From Acidobacteriota bacterium (GTDB taxonomy: Bacteria > Acidobacteriota > Blastocatellia > Pyrinomonadales > Pyrinomonadaceae): a stretch of 64,000 nt of DNA. The notes under the pieces were generated by a model. The model did no database searches, was not told the origin of the DNA, and saw only the letters and a program-made list of their open reading frames with translations. This document shows, piece after piece, positions 29,072 through 38,600 of this stretch. Positions within the stretch are counted from its first letter, which is position 1. Every line of letters starts with the position of its first letter. A program made the translations under genes and the position numbers. The stretch is from assembly GCA_019239425.1 (NCBI GenBank), contig JAFAZX010000012.1, forward strand, positions 62,001 to 126,000. The letters are read 5' to 3'.

Positions 29072-31189
29072 ATGACGGGTGTGAATCTTATGTCCACGCG
29101 CAATCATAAATCGATTTTGAGTCTCTTAACTCTGTCGCTGTTCGTCGCGCAGGCGGCGCCGCTGCGCGCACAGGAGACGGCGCGTTTCGCCGGCTCGATG
29201 TTTAGCGGGCAGCAGACGACGCAGCAGCCCGCGCCCTCTTCGAACAACCCGCCGCCCGCGACGGGGGCGCCCGCGCAGGGGCCGCAGACCGCCTCGCCGA
29301 CGCAGTCGCAGACGCAGCAGTCCGCCAACCCGGCCGCGCCCGCGCAGGGCCAGCAGCCGGCGCAGCCCGCGGTGCCCCCGACTGCGCCGGCCGACACCAG
29401 CCTGCCCGCGCCGCAGGCGCCCGCACAGTCTGCGCCCGCACAGCCGCAGCCCGGCGCGCCCGGCGGACAGGTGCAGTCGCCCGTCGGCCCCCCGGCGCCG
29501 GGGCGCGAGAGCGTGCCGGTCACGCCCGACGCGCGGCTCAACGTGCCGCAGGTCGCGCCCGACTTCCGCGCCGAGGAGGGGCCATTCCCCGCGCTCGAAC
29601 GCGTCGGCGTGGACATGGGCGAGCAGCGCGCCCTCTCCGTCCGCGAGATCATCCAGATGGCGCTCGAAAACAACAAGGACATCGAGGTCGCGCGCGAGAA
29701 CGTGCGCGCCGCCGAGTTCGATTTACAGGCCGCGCGCGGCGTCTACGACCCGCGCTTCCAGACCAACTCCTACTACGAGCGCACCGAGACGCCCGCGGCG
29801 AGCTTCCTGTCCGGCACTTCGTCGGGCTCGGTCACGCAGACCGGCTTCTTCAGCACGTCCTCCGTGCAGGGCCTCACGCCCCGCGCGGGCGGCGGCTACC
29901 GCGTGGACTTCGTCAACAACCGCGTCACGACCAACAACCTCTTCGCCGCGCTCAACCCGCAGTACCCGACCTCGCTCACCTTCAGCTACACGCAGCCGAT
30001 CTTCAAGGGGCGCGACTTCGACCAGAACCGCCGCCAGATTGAGATCGCCAAGAAGAACCTGAGCCTGACCGACGTACAGTTCCGACAGCGTGCCACCGAC
30101 GTGATCATCGCGGCGCAGCGCGCCTACTGGGATTTGGTCTACGCACTCCGCAACCTACAGATTCAGCGCGAGGCCGTGCGCGACGCGCGCCAGCAGTTGG
30201 AGCACAATCGGCGCCTGGTGGCCGAGGGGATGCTCGCGCCGATTGACGTGGTGGCGGCCGAGGCGCAGATTTCGGGCTTCGAGCAGAGCGTCTACTCGGC
30301 ACTCGACGACGTGGGCCGCGCCGAGAACAACCTGAAGAACCTCGTCGCCGAGAACCGCGCGGCGCCGATCTGGAACGTCTCGGTCGTCCCCGTCGATCCG
30401 GTTGACCTCACGGCCCCCGCGGCGAACCTGGCCGACTCGATGCAGGCCGCCCTCAAGAACAGGCCGGAGCTTTCGTCCTCCGACGTGGCGCGCGAGATCA
30501 ACGAGATCGAGCAGCGCTTCGCGCAAGAGCAGACGAAGCCGCAGGTTGACCTCGTCGCCAGCTACGGCATGATCGGCCTCGCCGGCCCACAGACCTCCTC
30601 GACCGGTGCCAATCCGCTCACCGCGCAGAACGCGCAGATTCGCCAGCGCATCAACGAGCTGTCGGGGATAGCCGGGCTCCAGCCTTTGCCGGAGCCGACC
30701 GTGCAGCAGTTGCCCGGCGAGCTGGTCGGCGGCGAGGCGCAGTCGCTCACGAACCTCGCGCTGAACCGCTTCACGAACTTCCGCGTCGGCGTCACGGTCA
30801 ACCTGCCGTTCCGCAACTCGACGGCGAAGGCGCAGTACGGGCGCACGCTCGTGGACGCCGAGCGCATCCGCACGCAGCGCGAGCAGTTGGAGCAGCTCAT
30901 CCAGGTGGACGTGCGCAACGCCTTGCAGCAGTTGCACACGTCCGAGTCGCGCCTGCGCGCGGCGGCCTCCGCCCGCTCGGCCTCCGAGCAGCAGTACGCC
31001 TCCGAGCAGCGCAAGCTCGACGCCGGCCAATCGACGGTCTTCCTCGTCCTCGAGAGACAGACGCAGCTCGCCACCGCCCGCGGCAACGAGCTGCGCGCGC
31101 AGACCGAACTCAACAAGGCCATCGCCGAACTCCAGCGCGCCACCGGCAACGCGCTCGAACAGAACCGCGTCGAGATTCGCGTGAGGTAG
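29072..31189 (+). CDS. TolC-family outer-membrane efflux channel
   Basis: A 705-residue channel of the efflux complex. The ATG at 29072 (AAGGG 8 nt upstream) gives a signal peptide ending LRAQ. A Pro/Ala/Gln-rich low-complexity linker of about 115 residues precedes the OEP domain, which begins near ALSVREIIQMALENNKDIEV. OEP helices follow, such as QRAYWDLVYALRNLQIQREA, and the second repeat has FRVGVTVNLPFRNSTAKAQY. The linker is an unusual N-terminal extension that may interact with peptidoglycan (inference). Last gene of the TetR-led operon. Confidence 0.94.
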   Translation: MTGVNLMSTRNHKSILSLLTLSLFVAQAAPLRAQETARFAGSMFSGQQTTQQPAPSSNNPPPATGAPAQGPQTASPTQSQTQQSANPAAPAQGQQPAQPAVPPTAPADTSLPAPQAPAQSAPAQPQPGAPGGQVQSPVGPPAPGRESVPVTPDARLNVPQVAPDFRAEEGPFPALERVGVDMGEQRALSVREIIQMALENNKDIEVARENVRAAEFDLQAARGVYDPRFQTNSYYERTETPAASFLSGTSSGSVTQTGFFSTSSVQGLTPRAGGGYRVDFVNNRVTTNNLFAALNPQYPTSLTFSYTQPIFKGRDFDQNRRQIEIAKKNLSLTDVQFRQRATDVIIAAQRAYWDLVYALRNLQIQREAVRDARQQLEHNRRLVAEGMLAPIDVVAAEAQISGFEQSVYSALDDVGRAENNLKNLVAENRAAPIWNVSVVPVDPVDLTAPAANLADSMQAALKNRPELSSSDVAREINEIEQRFAQEQTKPQVDLVASYGMIGLAGPQTSSTGANPLTAQNAQIRQRINELSGIAGLQPLPEPTVQQLPGELVGGEAQSLTNLALNRFTNFRVGVTVNLPFRNSTAKAQYGRTLVDAERIRTQREQLEQLIQVDVRNALQQLHTSESRLRAAASARSASEQQYASEQRKLDAGQSTVFLVLERQTQLATARGNELRAQTELNKAIAELQRATGNALEQNRVEIRVR

Positions 31190-31192
31190 GGA

Positions 31193-31282
31193 AGTTAGTT
31201 CGAAGTTAAAAAGTTCAAGGTTCCAAGTTGGAAGCATCAGCCTTCAACTCGGAACCTTGAACTTTTTAACTTCGAACTAACT
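31193..31282. repeat. Heptamer-word hairpin 10 (AGTTCAA type)
   Basis: Arms 31193-31230 and 31245-31282 are 38 nt with a single mismatch; loop GAAGCATCAGCCTT. Words resemble AGTTCAA/AGTTAAA. It sits between convergent genes: the tolC stop is 3 nt to the left, and the right arm contains the stop codon (31277-31279) of the opposing gene. Confidence 0.95.
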
Positions 31283-32215
31283 CTTCGGCAGCCTGACCTC
31301 GGCCCAGAGCGGCCAGTGGTCGGAGAGGTCTATCTCCTTGTCGATGCCGGAGGAGCGCGCCTCCAGGCCGCGGAGCCAGAGCCAGTCGAGCTTGAGCTGG
31401 ACGACGAACGTCCGCCAGGTCGTGTCGTCGTCGGCGAAAGGCGTTTTAAAACCTTCGCGCGTGAAGAGGCTGCGGGCGGCCTTCACGTCCTTTCCCTTGA
31501 TCGTGTTGAAGTCGCCGAGGACGATGGCGCCGGCCGCCTCCGGGTGGAGCCGCAGGTCTTCGAGCACGGCCTGCCAGTGCTCGACCTTCTTCTCGACCGG
31601 CATCCGCGTCTCGGCGTGGACGGAGTAGACGCGCACGTTCGTCTTGCCGATTTGCACGGTCGCGCCGACGGCGACCCGCCGCCTGCCCTCCGGCCCCTCG
31701 TGCGTGAGCAGGACGCGCGTCACGTCCGCGAGGGGGAAGACGCTGAGGATGGCGACGCCGGTCTCCTCCTCGCCGTCGTCGTCGGCGTCGGGCGGCGCGG
31801 CCCACGCGTAGCGCATCCCCATGCCTTCGGCGAGCTGGCGCGCGGTGTTGACGTTGCCCGTGCGTCGCTTGTTGCGGTCAACCTCTTGCAAGCCGATGAC
31901 CTGCGCGCCGCCGATCTCGGGGTCTTCCTTGAGGAGCTTGATGAGCTGTTTGAGGTCGTCGCCGGCGCGGTAGCGGATGTTGTAGGAGACGACCTTCAAC
32001 TCGGCCGGCGCGGTCGGCTCACTCCCCGGCTTCACCTCGCCGCCGACTTCGAGCAGCGCCGGCCCCTTCGCGCCGTCGTGCGCGCGCGCGCGCCGCCCCG
32101 GCGGCAAAAGGCAGAGCGCCGAGACGACGAGCAGGAAGACCGAGGCGGCGAACGCCGTTTGCAACCTCTCGGGTTCTCCGCCCGGGCTTCTCATCTCGAA
32201 TCTCATCGCCTTCAC
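31277..32215 (-). CDS. Endonuclease/exonuclease/phosphatase-family protein, exported
   Basis: A 312-residue protein of the DNase I-like (EEP) fold. A hydrophobic N-terminal segment (FAASVFLLVVSALCLLPP) suggests export or anchoring. EEP motifs are KVVSYNIRYR, VIGLQEVDRNKR (metal Glu), VYSVHAETR, AIVLGDFNTIKG and DLSDHWPLWAEV (catalytic Asp-His). It hydrolyses a phosphodiester, with nucleic acid, phosphoinositide or sphingomyelin all possible. The GTG start overlaps the stop of the upstream MBL gene (GTGA). Its stop codon is provided by repeat hairpin 10. Confidence 0.85.
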   Translation of the reverse strand: MKAMRFEMRSPGGEPERLQTAFAASVFLLVVSALCLLPPGRRARAHDGAKGPALLEVGGEVKPGSEPTAPAELKVVSYNIRYRAGDDLKQLIKLLKEDPEIGGAQVIGLQEVDRNKRRTGNVNTARQLAEGMGMRYAWAAPPDADDDGEEETGVAILSVFPLADVTRVLLTHEGPEGRRRVAVGATVQIGKTNVRVYSVHAETRMPVEKKVEHWQAVLEDLRLHPEAAGAIVLGDFNTIKGKDVKAARSLFTREGFKTPFADDDTTWRTFVVQLKLDWLWLRGLEARSSGIDKEIDLSDHWPLWAEVRLPKS

Positions 32216-32982
32216 CCTCCGACTTCCAGCCGCAGCCCGTCGCGCGCCTCCAACGTCTCGCCGTCCCAGAGCCGCTTCGCCTCGGCCGCGAGGTCAACGC
32301 CGTCCCACTCGGGGTAGAGGTGCGAGAGCAAGACCCGCCGCGCGCCGGACATCTGCGCGAGCCGCATCGCCTCCGACAGCTCCAGGTGCAGCTTGTAGGG
32401 CTTCTCTCGGAAGAAGGAGCACTCCAACAGAAACAGATCGACTGCGCGCGCGAAGCCCGCGAGCGCCTCCGTGAAGCCCGTGTCGGAGGTGTAGACAAGC
32501 GACGTGCCGTCGCGGTCTTCGAGGCGCAGCGCGAGGCTCTCGCTCGTGTGCGGCGTCGAGAGGGTCGAGGCGTTGAGGCCGGGCAGCAGCTCGAACTCCG
32601 AGCGCGGCGCGACCTCCCTGACCTCGACGGGGAAGGGCTGCTCGAAGAGTCTGTACGCGCCCGCCTCGTCGAAAACTTGCAGGAGCCTCTTCGTCCCGCG
32701 CGGGCCGTAGATGAAGAGGGGCTTGCGCCGGCCGGCGGTCTGCGGCGCGTACTTCGTGCCGAAGAGGAAGGGGGCCAGGCCGCCGACGTGGTCGAGGTGG
32801 AAGTGGCTGACCCAGACCGCGTCTAAGTCCGCCCAGTCCAGCCCCTCTTCCGCCATGCGGTGCACGGCCGGGCCGCTACAGTCGAGCAGGAGCGTCCCCG
32901 CCGCGGCCTCGACCCAGTGCGCCGACGCAGACCTCCGCGGGTGTGGCACCGAAGTGCCCGACCCGAGCACCGTGAGCCTCAT
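32212..32982 (-). CDS. Metallo-beta-lactamase-fold hydrolase (RNase Z-like)
   Basis: A 256-residue protein. The ATG at 32982 is chosen because AAAGGACAAGAGG lies just upstream; an in-frame TTG at 33012 is less likely. It begins MRLTVLGSGTSVPHPRRS. Metal-binding HFHLDHVGGLAPF is the MBL signature, followed by STPHTSESLA, VYTSDTGFTEAL (metal Asp) and LLSHLYPEWD (His). The architecture resembles RNase Z and its hydrolase relatives but is shorter; the substrate is unassigned. It is translationally coupled to the downstream EEP-family gene. Confidence 0.87.
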   Translation of the reverse strand: MRLTVLGSGTSVPHPRRSASAHWVEAAAGTLLLDCSGPAVHRMAEEGLDWADLDAVWVSHFHLDHVGGLAPFLFGTKYAPQTAGRRKPLFIYGPRGTKRLLQVFDEAGAYRLFEQPFPVEVREVAPRSEFELLPGLNASTLSTPHTSESLALRLEDRDGTSLVYTSDTGFTEALAGFARAVDLFLLECSFFREKPYKLHLELSEAMRLAQMSGARRVLLSHLYPEWDGVDLAAEAKRLWDGETLEARDGLRLEVGG

Positions 32983-33047
32983 CTGCCTCTTGTCCTTTCG
33001 GGGAGATTGCAAAGGCTATCAGAGGGGAAGTCGGAAGGCAAAGAGGA

Positions 33048-33126
33048 GCGTGAACTGTGAACCGTAAACCGTGACGAGATAAAAACCGGCCTTCTCCCGT
33101 CACGGTTCACGGTTCACGGTTCACGC
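33048..33126. repeat. Heptamer-word hairpin 11 (GTTCACG type)
   Basis: Arms 33048-33076 and 33098-33126 are 29 nt with two mismatches, made of CCGTGAA/GTTCACG words. The loop is AGATAAAAACCGGCCTTCTCC-like. One of two elements in this window lying between divergently transcribed genes. Related words form hairpin 12. Confidence 0.9.
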
Positions 33127-33205
33127 TTTACTTTTGCCTTCGCTTTGCGCTACACCTTTCCGCGGAGTTCTCAAACTTGCCGGTCGGTCGAGAAGGGCGC
33201 TTTTG

Positions 33206-33748
33206 ATGCAGGGCGTGGTTTCGCTGCTGGACGACCAGCACTACGCGCGGGTCGAAGCCATCTGGGAGGAGTTGGGGCAGAAGTTCGACGTGCGCGGCCT
33301 CTACGTCACGCCCTACCCGCACTTCTCCTTCCAGGTCGCCGAAGCCTACGACGAGTCGGCCTGCGCCGAGTTCCTGCGCTCCCTGGCCGCGCGCACGCGC
33401 CCCTTCCGCGTGCGCACCGCGGGCCTCGGCATCTTCACCGTCGCCAGCCCCATCCTCTACATCTCGGTCGTCCGCAGCCCCGCGCTCTCCGCCCTCCACC
33501 GCGAAATCTGGGACGGCGTGCGGCAGTCGGTGCCCGGCGCCGTCGCGCACTACTACCACCCGGACGAGTGGGCGCCGCACGTCACGCTCGCGCACGGAGA
33601 CATCGACCCCGACAAACTGGCCGAGGTCGTGCGCTTCCTCTGCCGCCGCAACTTCCACTGGGAGTTCAACGTCACGAACGTCTCCATCATCTACGACACG
33701 GGGCGCGAGCAGGGCGTCCGCTGCCGCTTCGACTTCAAGGGGGAGTGA
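33206..33748 (+). CDS. 2H phosphoesterase (2'-5' RNA ligase superfamily)
   Basis: A 180-residue protein starting at the ATG at 33206 after AGAAGGG. Two HxT/S-type motifs define the 2H fold: PHFSFQVAEA and PHVTLAHGDI. Members process 2'-5' or cyclic phosphates on RNA or nucleotides; the exact substrate is unknown. It ends 3 nt before the BshB1-like deacetylase gene and is probably co-transcribed with it. Confidence 0.85.
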   Translation: MQGVVSLLDDQHYARVEAIWEELGQKFDVRGLYVTPYPHFSFQVAEAYDESACAEFLRSLAARTRPFRVRTAGLGIFTVASPILYISVVRSPALSALHREIWDGVRQSVPGAVAHYYHPDEWAPHVTLAHGDIDPDKLAEVVRFLCRRNFHWEFNVTNVSIIYDTGREQGVRCRFDFKGE

Positions 33749-33751
33749 CTT

Positions 33752-34516
33752 ATGAGTGAGGTCGTGTACGGGGGAGGGGAGTCGCTTGAGCTGGACGCGC
33801 TGGCCGTCTACTCGCACCCGGACGACGCGGAGCTGACCTGCGCGGGCACGCTCTTGAAGCTCAAGTCTCTGGGGCGGCGCACCGGCGTCGTGGACGTGAC
33901 GCGCGGCGAGATGGGCACGCGCGGCACGCCCGAGCAGCGCTTCGAGGAGGCGCGCGAGGCCGCCTCGATCATGCGCCTCGACGTGCGCGTCAACCTGGAG
34001 CAGCCCGACGGCCACGTCTTCGTCACCGACGAGGCGCGCACCGCCTTGGTGCGAGTCATCAGGTCGTACAAACCCAAAGTCATCCTCACCGCGCACTGGG
34101 ACGACCCGCACCCCGACCACGCCGCGACCGCCCGGCTCGTGCGCGAGGCGGCGCGCCTCGCCTCGATGCGCCGCTACGACGAGTCGGAGGGGCAGGGCTC
34201 AGTCCCGATGCCCGCGCTCGCGCACGCCGCCTACTCGCGGCTCGTCGCGCCCTCCTTCATCGTGGACATCTCCGAGTTCGTCGAGGAGAAGCTCAGCGCC
34301 ATCCTCGCCCACCGCTCGCAGTTCTACGACCCCAAGTCAAAAGAGCCCGTCACGCGCATCAGCGAGCAGGGCTTCCTCCAACAACTCGAAGCGCGCTGGC
34401 GCTACGCCGGCTCCCTCATCAACGTCGCCGCCGGCGAAGCCTACTACGTCCGCGAGGCCCTCAACGTCGCAGACCCCGTCGAACTCCTGACGCGACCGAT
34501 GAACATCTACTCTTAA
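33752..34516 (+). CDS. bshB1: PIG-L deacetylase, BshB1-like (bacillithiol biosynthesis)
   Basis: A 254-residue zinc deacetylase. The metal motif is YSHPDDAELTCAGT and the second His pair is in DDPHPDHAATARLV. Features shared with BshB1 rather than generic PIG-L proteins are VVDVTRGEMGTRGTPEQRFE, QPDGHVFVTDEAR, FIVDISEFVEEKL and AHRSQFYDP. BshB1 removes acetate from GlcNAc-malate during bacillithiol synthesis. BshA and BshC are not in the window, so the pathway is inferred from this gene alone. Confidence 0.85.
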   Translation: MSEVVYGGGESLELDALAVYSHPDDAELTCAGTLLKLKSLGRRTGVVDVTRGEMGTRGTPEQRFEEAREAASIMRLDVRVNLEQPDGHVFVTDEARTALVRVIRSYKPKVILTAHWDDPHPDHAATARLVREAARLASMRRYDESEGQGSVPMPALAHAAYSRLVAPSFIVDISEFVEEKLSAILAHRSQFYDPKSKEPVTRISEQGFLQQLEARWRYAGSLINVAAGEAYYVREALNVADPVELLTRPMNIYS

Positions 34517-34530
34517 GAAGGTTTAAAAGT

Positions 34531-35505
34531 TCAGCCGCGGAAGGCGTCGCGCAGGAGGGCGTTGAAGCGCTCGGCGTGCTCCTCCTGGGGCATCATGCGG
34601 CAGCGGTCGAAGACTTCGAGGCGGGCGCGGGGGTTGAGCGAGAGGAGCTGGCCGGCCTGGTCGATGGGGTTGGTCGTGTCCTGCTTGCCCCACGCGAGCG
34701 TGAGGGGCCGGCGCAGGCGCGCGAAGGGCTCGCGGATGTCCGTGTTGAGGTAGCCGGAGAGGAAGGCGGTGGCGGCGTACTGCGCGCCGGGCAGGTGGCT
34801 GACGGCGTAGTAGTGCTCGACGAGCCGGGGCGTGGCGAAGCGGCGCTCGTAGAAGAGCTGCTTGCGCGCGTAGTCGCGCACGCCGCGCTCGCTCGTCACG
34901 GCGTTATAAAAGGACGTGCCGAGCACGGGCGAGTGGAGCAGCCCGTAGAAGGCCGCGCCCGTCACGCCCGGCCGCGCGCTCAGGTGATCCGCGCCCGTGG
35001 GCGAAATTAGCACGAGCGAGTTGAAGAGTTCCGGGTGCTCGTCGGCCGCGCGCACCGCGAAGGCCGCCGAGAGCGTGTGCGCCACGACGCCCGCGGGCCG
35101 GCCCACGACCTCGCGCAGGAAGTCTGAAATCAATTCGACGTAGAGTTCCGCGGAGTAGGGCGCGTTGGGCGGCTTCTCCGAATAGCCGAAGCCGAGGAGG
35201 TCGAGGGCGTAGACGCGGAAGCCGCGCGCGAGCGGCGTGAAGTTGCGCCGCCACATGAAGGCACGCGCGCCCGCGCCGATGCCGTGGACGAAGAGGACGG
35301 CCGGCGCCTGCTCCTCGCCGGCGTGCCGGTAAAAAATCTGCCCGTGCTTCCAATGGTACGTCCCCGCCTCGCCGCCGACCGCGCCCGTCTCCGGCTCCGG
35401 CGCCTCGCGCGCCACGGCCGCGTTGAAGGCCGCCAGGGCCGCCACGCCCGCCCCCGCCGCGCCGCCCGCGAGCAGTCCCTTCCAGAATGTGCGGAGCTTT
35501 CCCAT
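34531..35505 (-). CDS. Alpha/beta hydrolase with Thr at the nucleophile position
   Basis: A 324-residue protein starting at the ATG at 35505; an upstream in-frame extension would be encoded by a repeat arm and is rejected. An N-terminal helix (WKGLLAGGAAGAGVAALAAF) may anchor it. Hydrolase landmarks are VLFVHGIGAGARAFMW, ALDLLGFGYSEKP, the elbow VVAHTLSAAFA, the acid segment AWGKQDTTNP and a C-terminal QEEHAERFN His. The elbow reads A-H-T-L-S rather than G-x-S-x-G, so the nucleophile would be Thr unless another residue serves. Substrate unknown. Confidence 0.82.
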   Translation of the reverse strand: MGKLRTFWKGLLAGGAAGAGVAALAAFNAAVAREAPEPETGAVGGEAGTYHWKHGQIFYRHAGEEQAPAVLFVHGIGAGARAFMWRRNFTPLARGFRVYALDLLGFGYSEKPPNAPYSAELYVELISDFLREVVGRPAGVVAHTLSAAFAVRAADEHPELFNSLVLISPTGADHLSARPGVTGAAFYGLLHSPVLGTSFYNAVTSERGVRDYARKQLFYERRFATPRLVEHYYAVSHLPGAQYAATAFLSGYLNTDIREPFARLRRPLTLAWGKQDTTNPIDQAGQLLSLNPRARLEVFDRCRMMPQEEHAERFNALLRDAFRG

Positions 35506-35510
35506 GAAAA

Positions 35511-35615
35511 GACGTGAACCGTGAACCGTAAACCGTGACAAGAGCGTAAACCGTAAACCGTGACAAGAAAGAACGGCTTTTATCTTGTCACGGTTTACGG
35601 TTTACGGTTTACGTC
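35511..35615. repeat. Heptamer-word hairpin 12 (GTTTACG type) with duplicated left arm
   Basis: The right arm 35584-35615 can pair with either an outer left arm 35511-35542 (32 nt, two mismatches) or an inner left arm 35545-35567 (23 nt, perfect). Words are CCGTAAA/CCGTGAA. The loop beyond the inner arm is AAAGAACGGCTTTTAT. It fills the gap between the RNase G stop and the hydrolase start. Confidence 0.93.
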
Positions 35616-35618
35616 TTC

Positions 35619-38600
35619 TTAGATGAACGCGAAGTCGAACTGCTCCTGGTGAACGTGCTCGTCGGCGTCCACGTCGATGGGGCCGAGGTAGGCTTCGATC
35701 TCGCTGAGCACGTCGCGCTCGGTGGAGCGCAGCGCGCGCGCCACTTCGGGGTTGATGCGGAGCGTGGTCTGCTTGAAGCGCTCGCCCTCGTTGGAGCGCG
35801 CGAGGCTGCGCGCCTCCTCCAGGATTTCGTAGCAGATCGTCTGCGCCGACTTCACGAGCCCGGCGCCCGTGCAGTACGGGCAGGGCGAGCAGAGCGTGCG
35901 TTCGAGCGACTGCTTGACGCGCTTGCGCGTCATGATGACGAGGCCGAAGTCGTTGTACGAAAGCACCTTCGTCGGCGACTTGTCGTGGCGCAGCGCGTCT
36001 TGCAGCGCTTGCAGCACGCGCGCGCGGTTGCGCCGCTCCTCCATGTCGATGAGGTCGAGGACGAGGATGCCGCCCAGGTCGCGCAGGCGTACCTGGCGCG
36101 CGATCTCTTCGACCGCCTCCATGTTGGTGCGCGTGATGGTGTCTTCGAGGCGGGTGCCGCCGCGGCCGACGAACTTGCCCGTGTTCACGTCGATGGCGAC
36201 GAGCGCCTCGGTCTGGTTGATGACGAGGTAGCCGCCCGACTTGAGCCAGACGCGCGGCTTGATGGCCTTGTCGATCTCGGCCTGCACCCCGTAGGTTTCG
36301 AGGATCGGCTCCTCGCGCGTGTGGAGCTTGACGCGGTTGACCAATCTCGGCTGGATGCGGTTGATGAACTCGACGACCTCCAGGTACTCCTCCTCGGCGT
36401 CCACGCGGATGGCGGTGAAGTCGTCGGAGAGCTGGTCGCGCAGCAGCCTCTGCACGAGGTCGAGGTCTTTGTGCGCGAGCGCCGGGGCCTTCGCCTTCTC
36501 GGCGTTCTTGCGGATGTCGCGCCAGGTGCGGATGAGGTAGCGCGCGTCGTCGCGCAGGTCTTGCTCGCTGATGCCGACGCCCGCCGTGCGGACGATGAAG
36601 CCGCCCGAGGGCACGTCCTCCTCCTTGACGATTGACTGGATGAGCTTGCGCAGGCGCTGGCGCTCGGAGTCGCTCTCGATCTTGCGCGAGACGCCGACGT
36701 GCTCGATGGTCGGCATGTAGACGAGGAAGCGGCCCGGGAGCGCGATGTGCGAGGTGATGCGCGCGCCCTTCGCGGCGATGGGCTCCTTGGCGATCTGGAC
36801 GATGATCTCCTGCCCCTCGCGCAGGAGGTCTGTGATCATCGGCTGGCGCTCGCGCCGACTGCGCCCGCCGCCGCCGGACTCGCGCGGGGGCCGCGAACTG
36901 TCGCGCCCGCCCTCGCGCCCGCCCTCACGACCGCCTTCACTACGGTTGTCACGCCCGCCGTCGCGGCCGGCCGGGCGATTATCCCCGCCGCGGTTGTCGC
37001 GGCCGCGGTCACTGTCGCGGCTGCGGTCGCCGCCGCGCCCGGCGTCGCGCTCGCGGCCGCGCCCGCCGCGCTCGCTGCGTTCGCGGCGCTCGGGACGCTC
37101 GGGGCGCTCCGCACGCGGCTCGGCCTGCGGTGCGGGCGGCGGCGGTGCGGGCGGCGCGGCCTCGACGACGACCTCCGCGCCCCCGTTGTCGTCTTGGGCG
37201 GAGACTTCGGCCGCGGCGTCGTGGCCGTTGCCGTTACCGTTCTCCTGCTCGCCGCCGGGGCCGGTGCCCGGCTTGCGGCGGCGGCGCCCGCCGCGGCGCG
37301 CGAACTCGCCGCGCGGCGGGCGCTGCGTGATGCTCGCCTCGGCGTCCGCGCCGTCGCCCTCGGGCGCGCCCTTCTTGCCCGACTTCTTACTCGACTTCGA
37401 GCCCGACTTGGTCGAGCCCTTCGCGGCAGACTTCTTCGACGCGGCCTTCTTCGAACCTTTCTTCGAAGCCGCGGGGGCCTCGCCCTCTCCGGCGGCGGCC
37501 TCCGAGCCCTCTGCGGCCGGGGCTGCGGCCGTCTTCTTCGAGCCCTTCTTCGGAGACTTCGACGCGGCCTTCTTCGAGCCCTTCTTCGAGGCCGCGGGGG
37601 CGGGCGCCTCTTCGTCGTCGGCGATGCGCTCGAACGACTGCGCGCCGGCGGCGAAGGCGTCGGCGCCCGTCTCGTCCTCGACGAACCCGGCGACCGTGGC
37701 GGCCACCTCGGGCTGGACTGTGTGGAGGCGCGCGTGCGTCTCCTCCTCTTCGTCGTCGGCGATGCGCTCGAAGCCGCCGCCCGCCGCGACGCCGCCCCCG
37801 AGGAGCGAGCCGACCTCGGCCGCGGTCGTCGGCTCAATGTCGAACTCGACGGCGCGCGTCTGGTCGGAGAGGCGTTCCTGAAGGCGCGCGTCCTTGAAGG
37901 TCGAGCCCTCGTCGGCGGCCGACTCCTCCTCGTCCACGATGCGCTCGAACGAGTCGGCGCCGGCGACGAAGGGCGTCGAGAGGTCTTCGCCCGCGGGGAA
38001 GGAGACGCCCGGCGGGACTTCGCCGGTGCTCGATGCCGGCTCGGCCTCGGCGCGTTCGCCGCGGCGGCGCTTGCGGCGGCGCGAGCGCCCGCCCGCCTCC
38101 TCGGCGGCTTGCGGCGGCTGCGCCTTTGCGTCGGCCGCCTCGGCCGCGGCGGCGACCTCCTCCTCTTCGTCGGCCGTGAGTTCTTCGATCCCCGCGGGCG
38201 CGGCGGCCACCGCGGGCTCTTCGTCCTCGGCCTCGCCTTCGGGCTCGGCCTCGGCCTGCGCCTGCTCGGCGGCGCGCTCGCGCTCGACGCGGGAGCGCTC
38301 GATGCGCTCGACCGCGGCGCGCTGGGCGGCCTCGTCGTCGGCGCCCTCGGACTTCTTCTTATCGACGACGATGCGCTCGAACTCCTCCTCCTCGTCGAAG
38401 AAATCCGAGACGTAGAGGAAGGCGTCGCGCTCCAGCCCGATGTCTACGAAGGCCGACTGCATGCCGGGCAGGACGCGCATGACGCGCCCCTTGTAGATGT
38501 TTCCGACGATCCCCTGGCTACTCTCCCCGCGCTCGATGTAGAACTCGGTGACGCGCCCGTTCTCGACGATGGCGATCTTCTTCTCGCGCCCGTTGACGCT

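Noticed and set aside
35506-35541. Upstream in-frame start extending the alpha/beta hydrolase by 12 residues
   Set aside because: Those codons are repeat-arm sequence; the ATG at 35505 begins the sensible N-terminal anchor helix.
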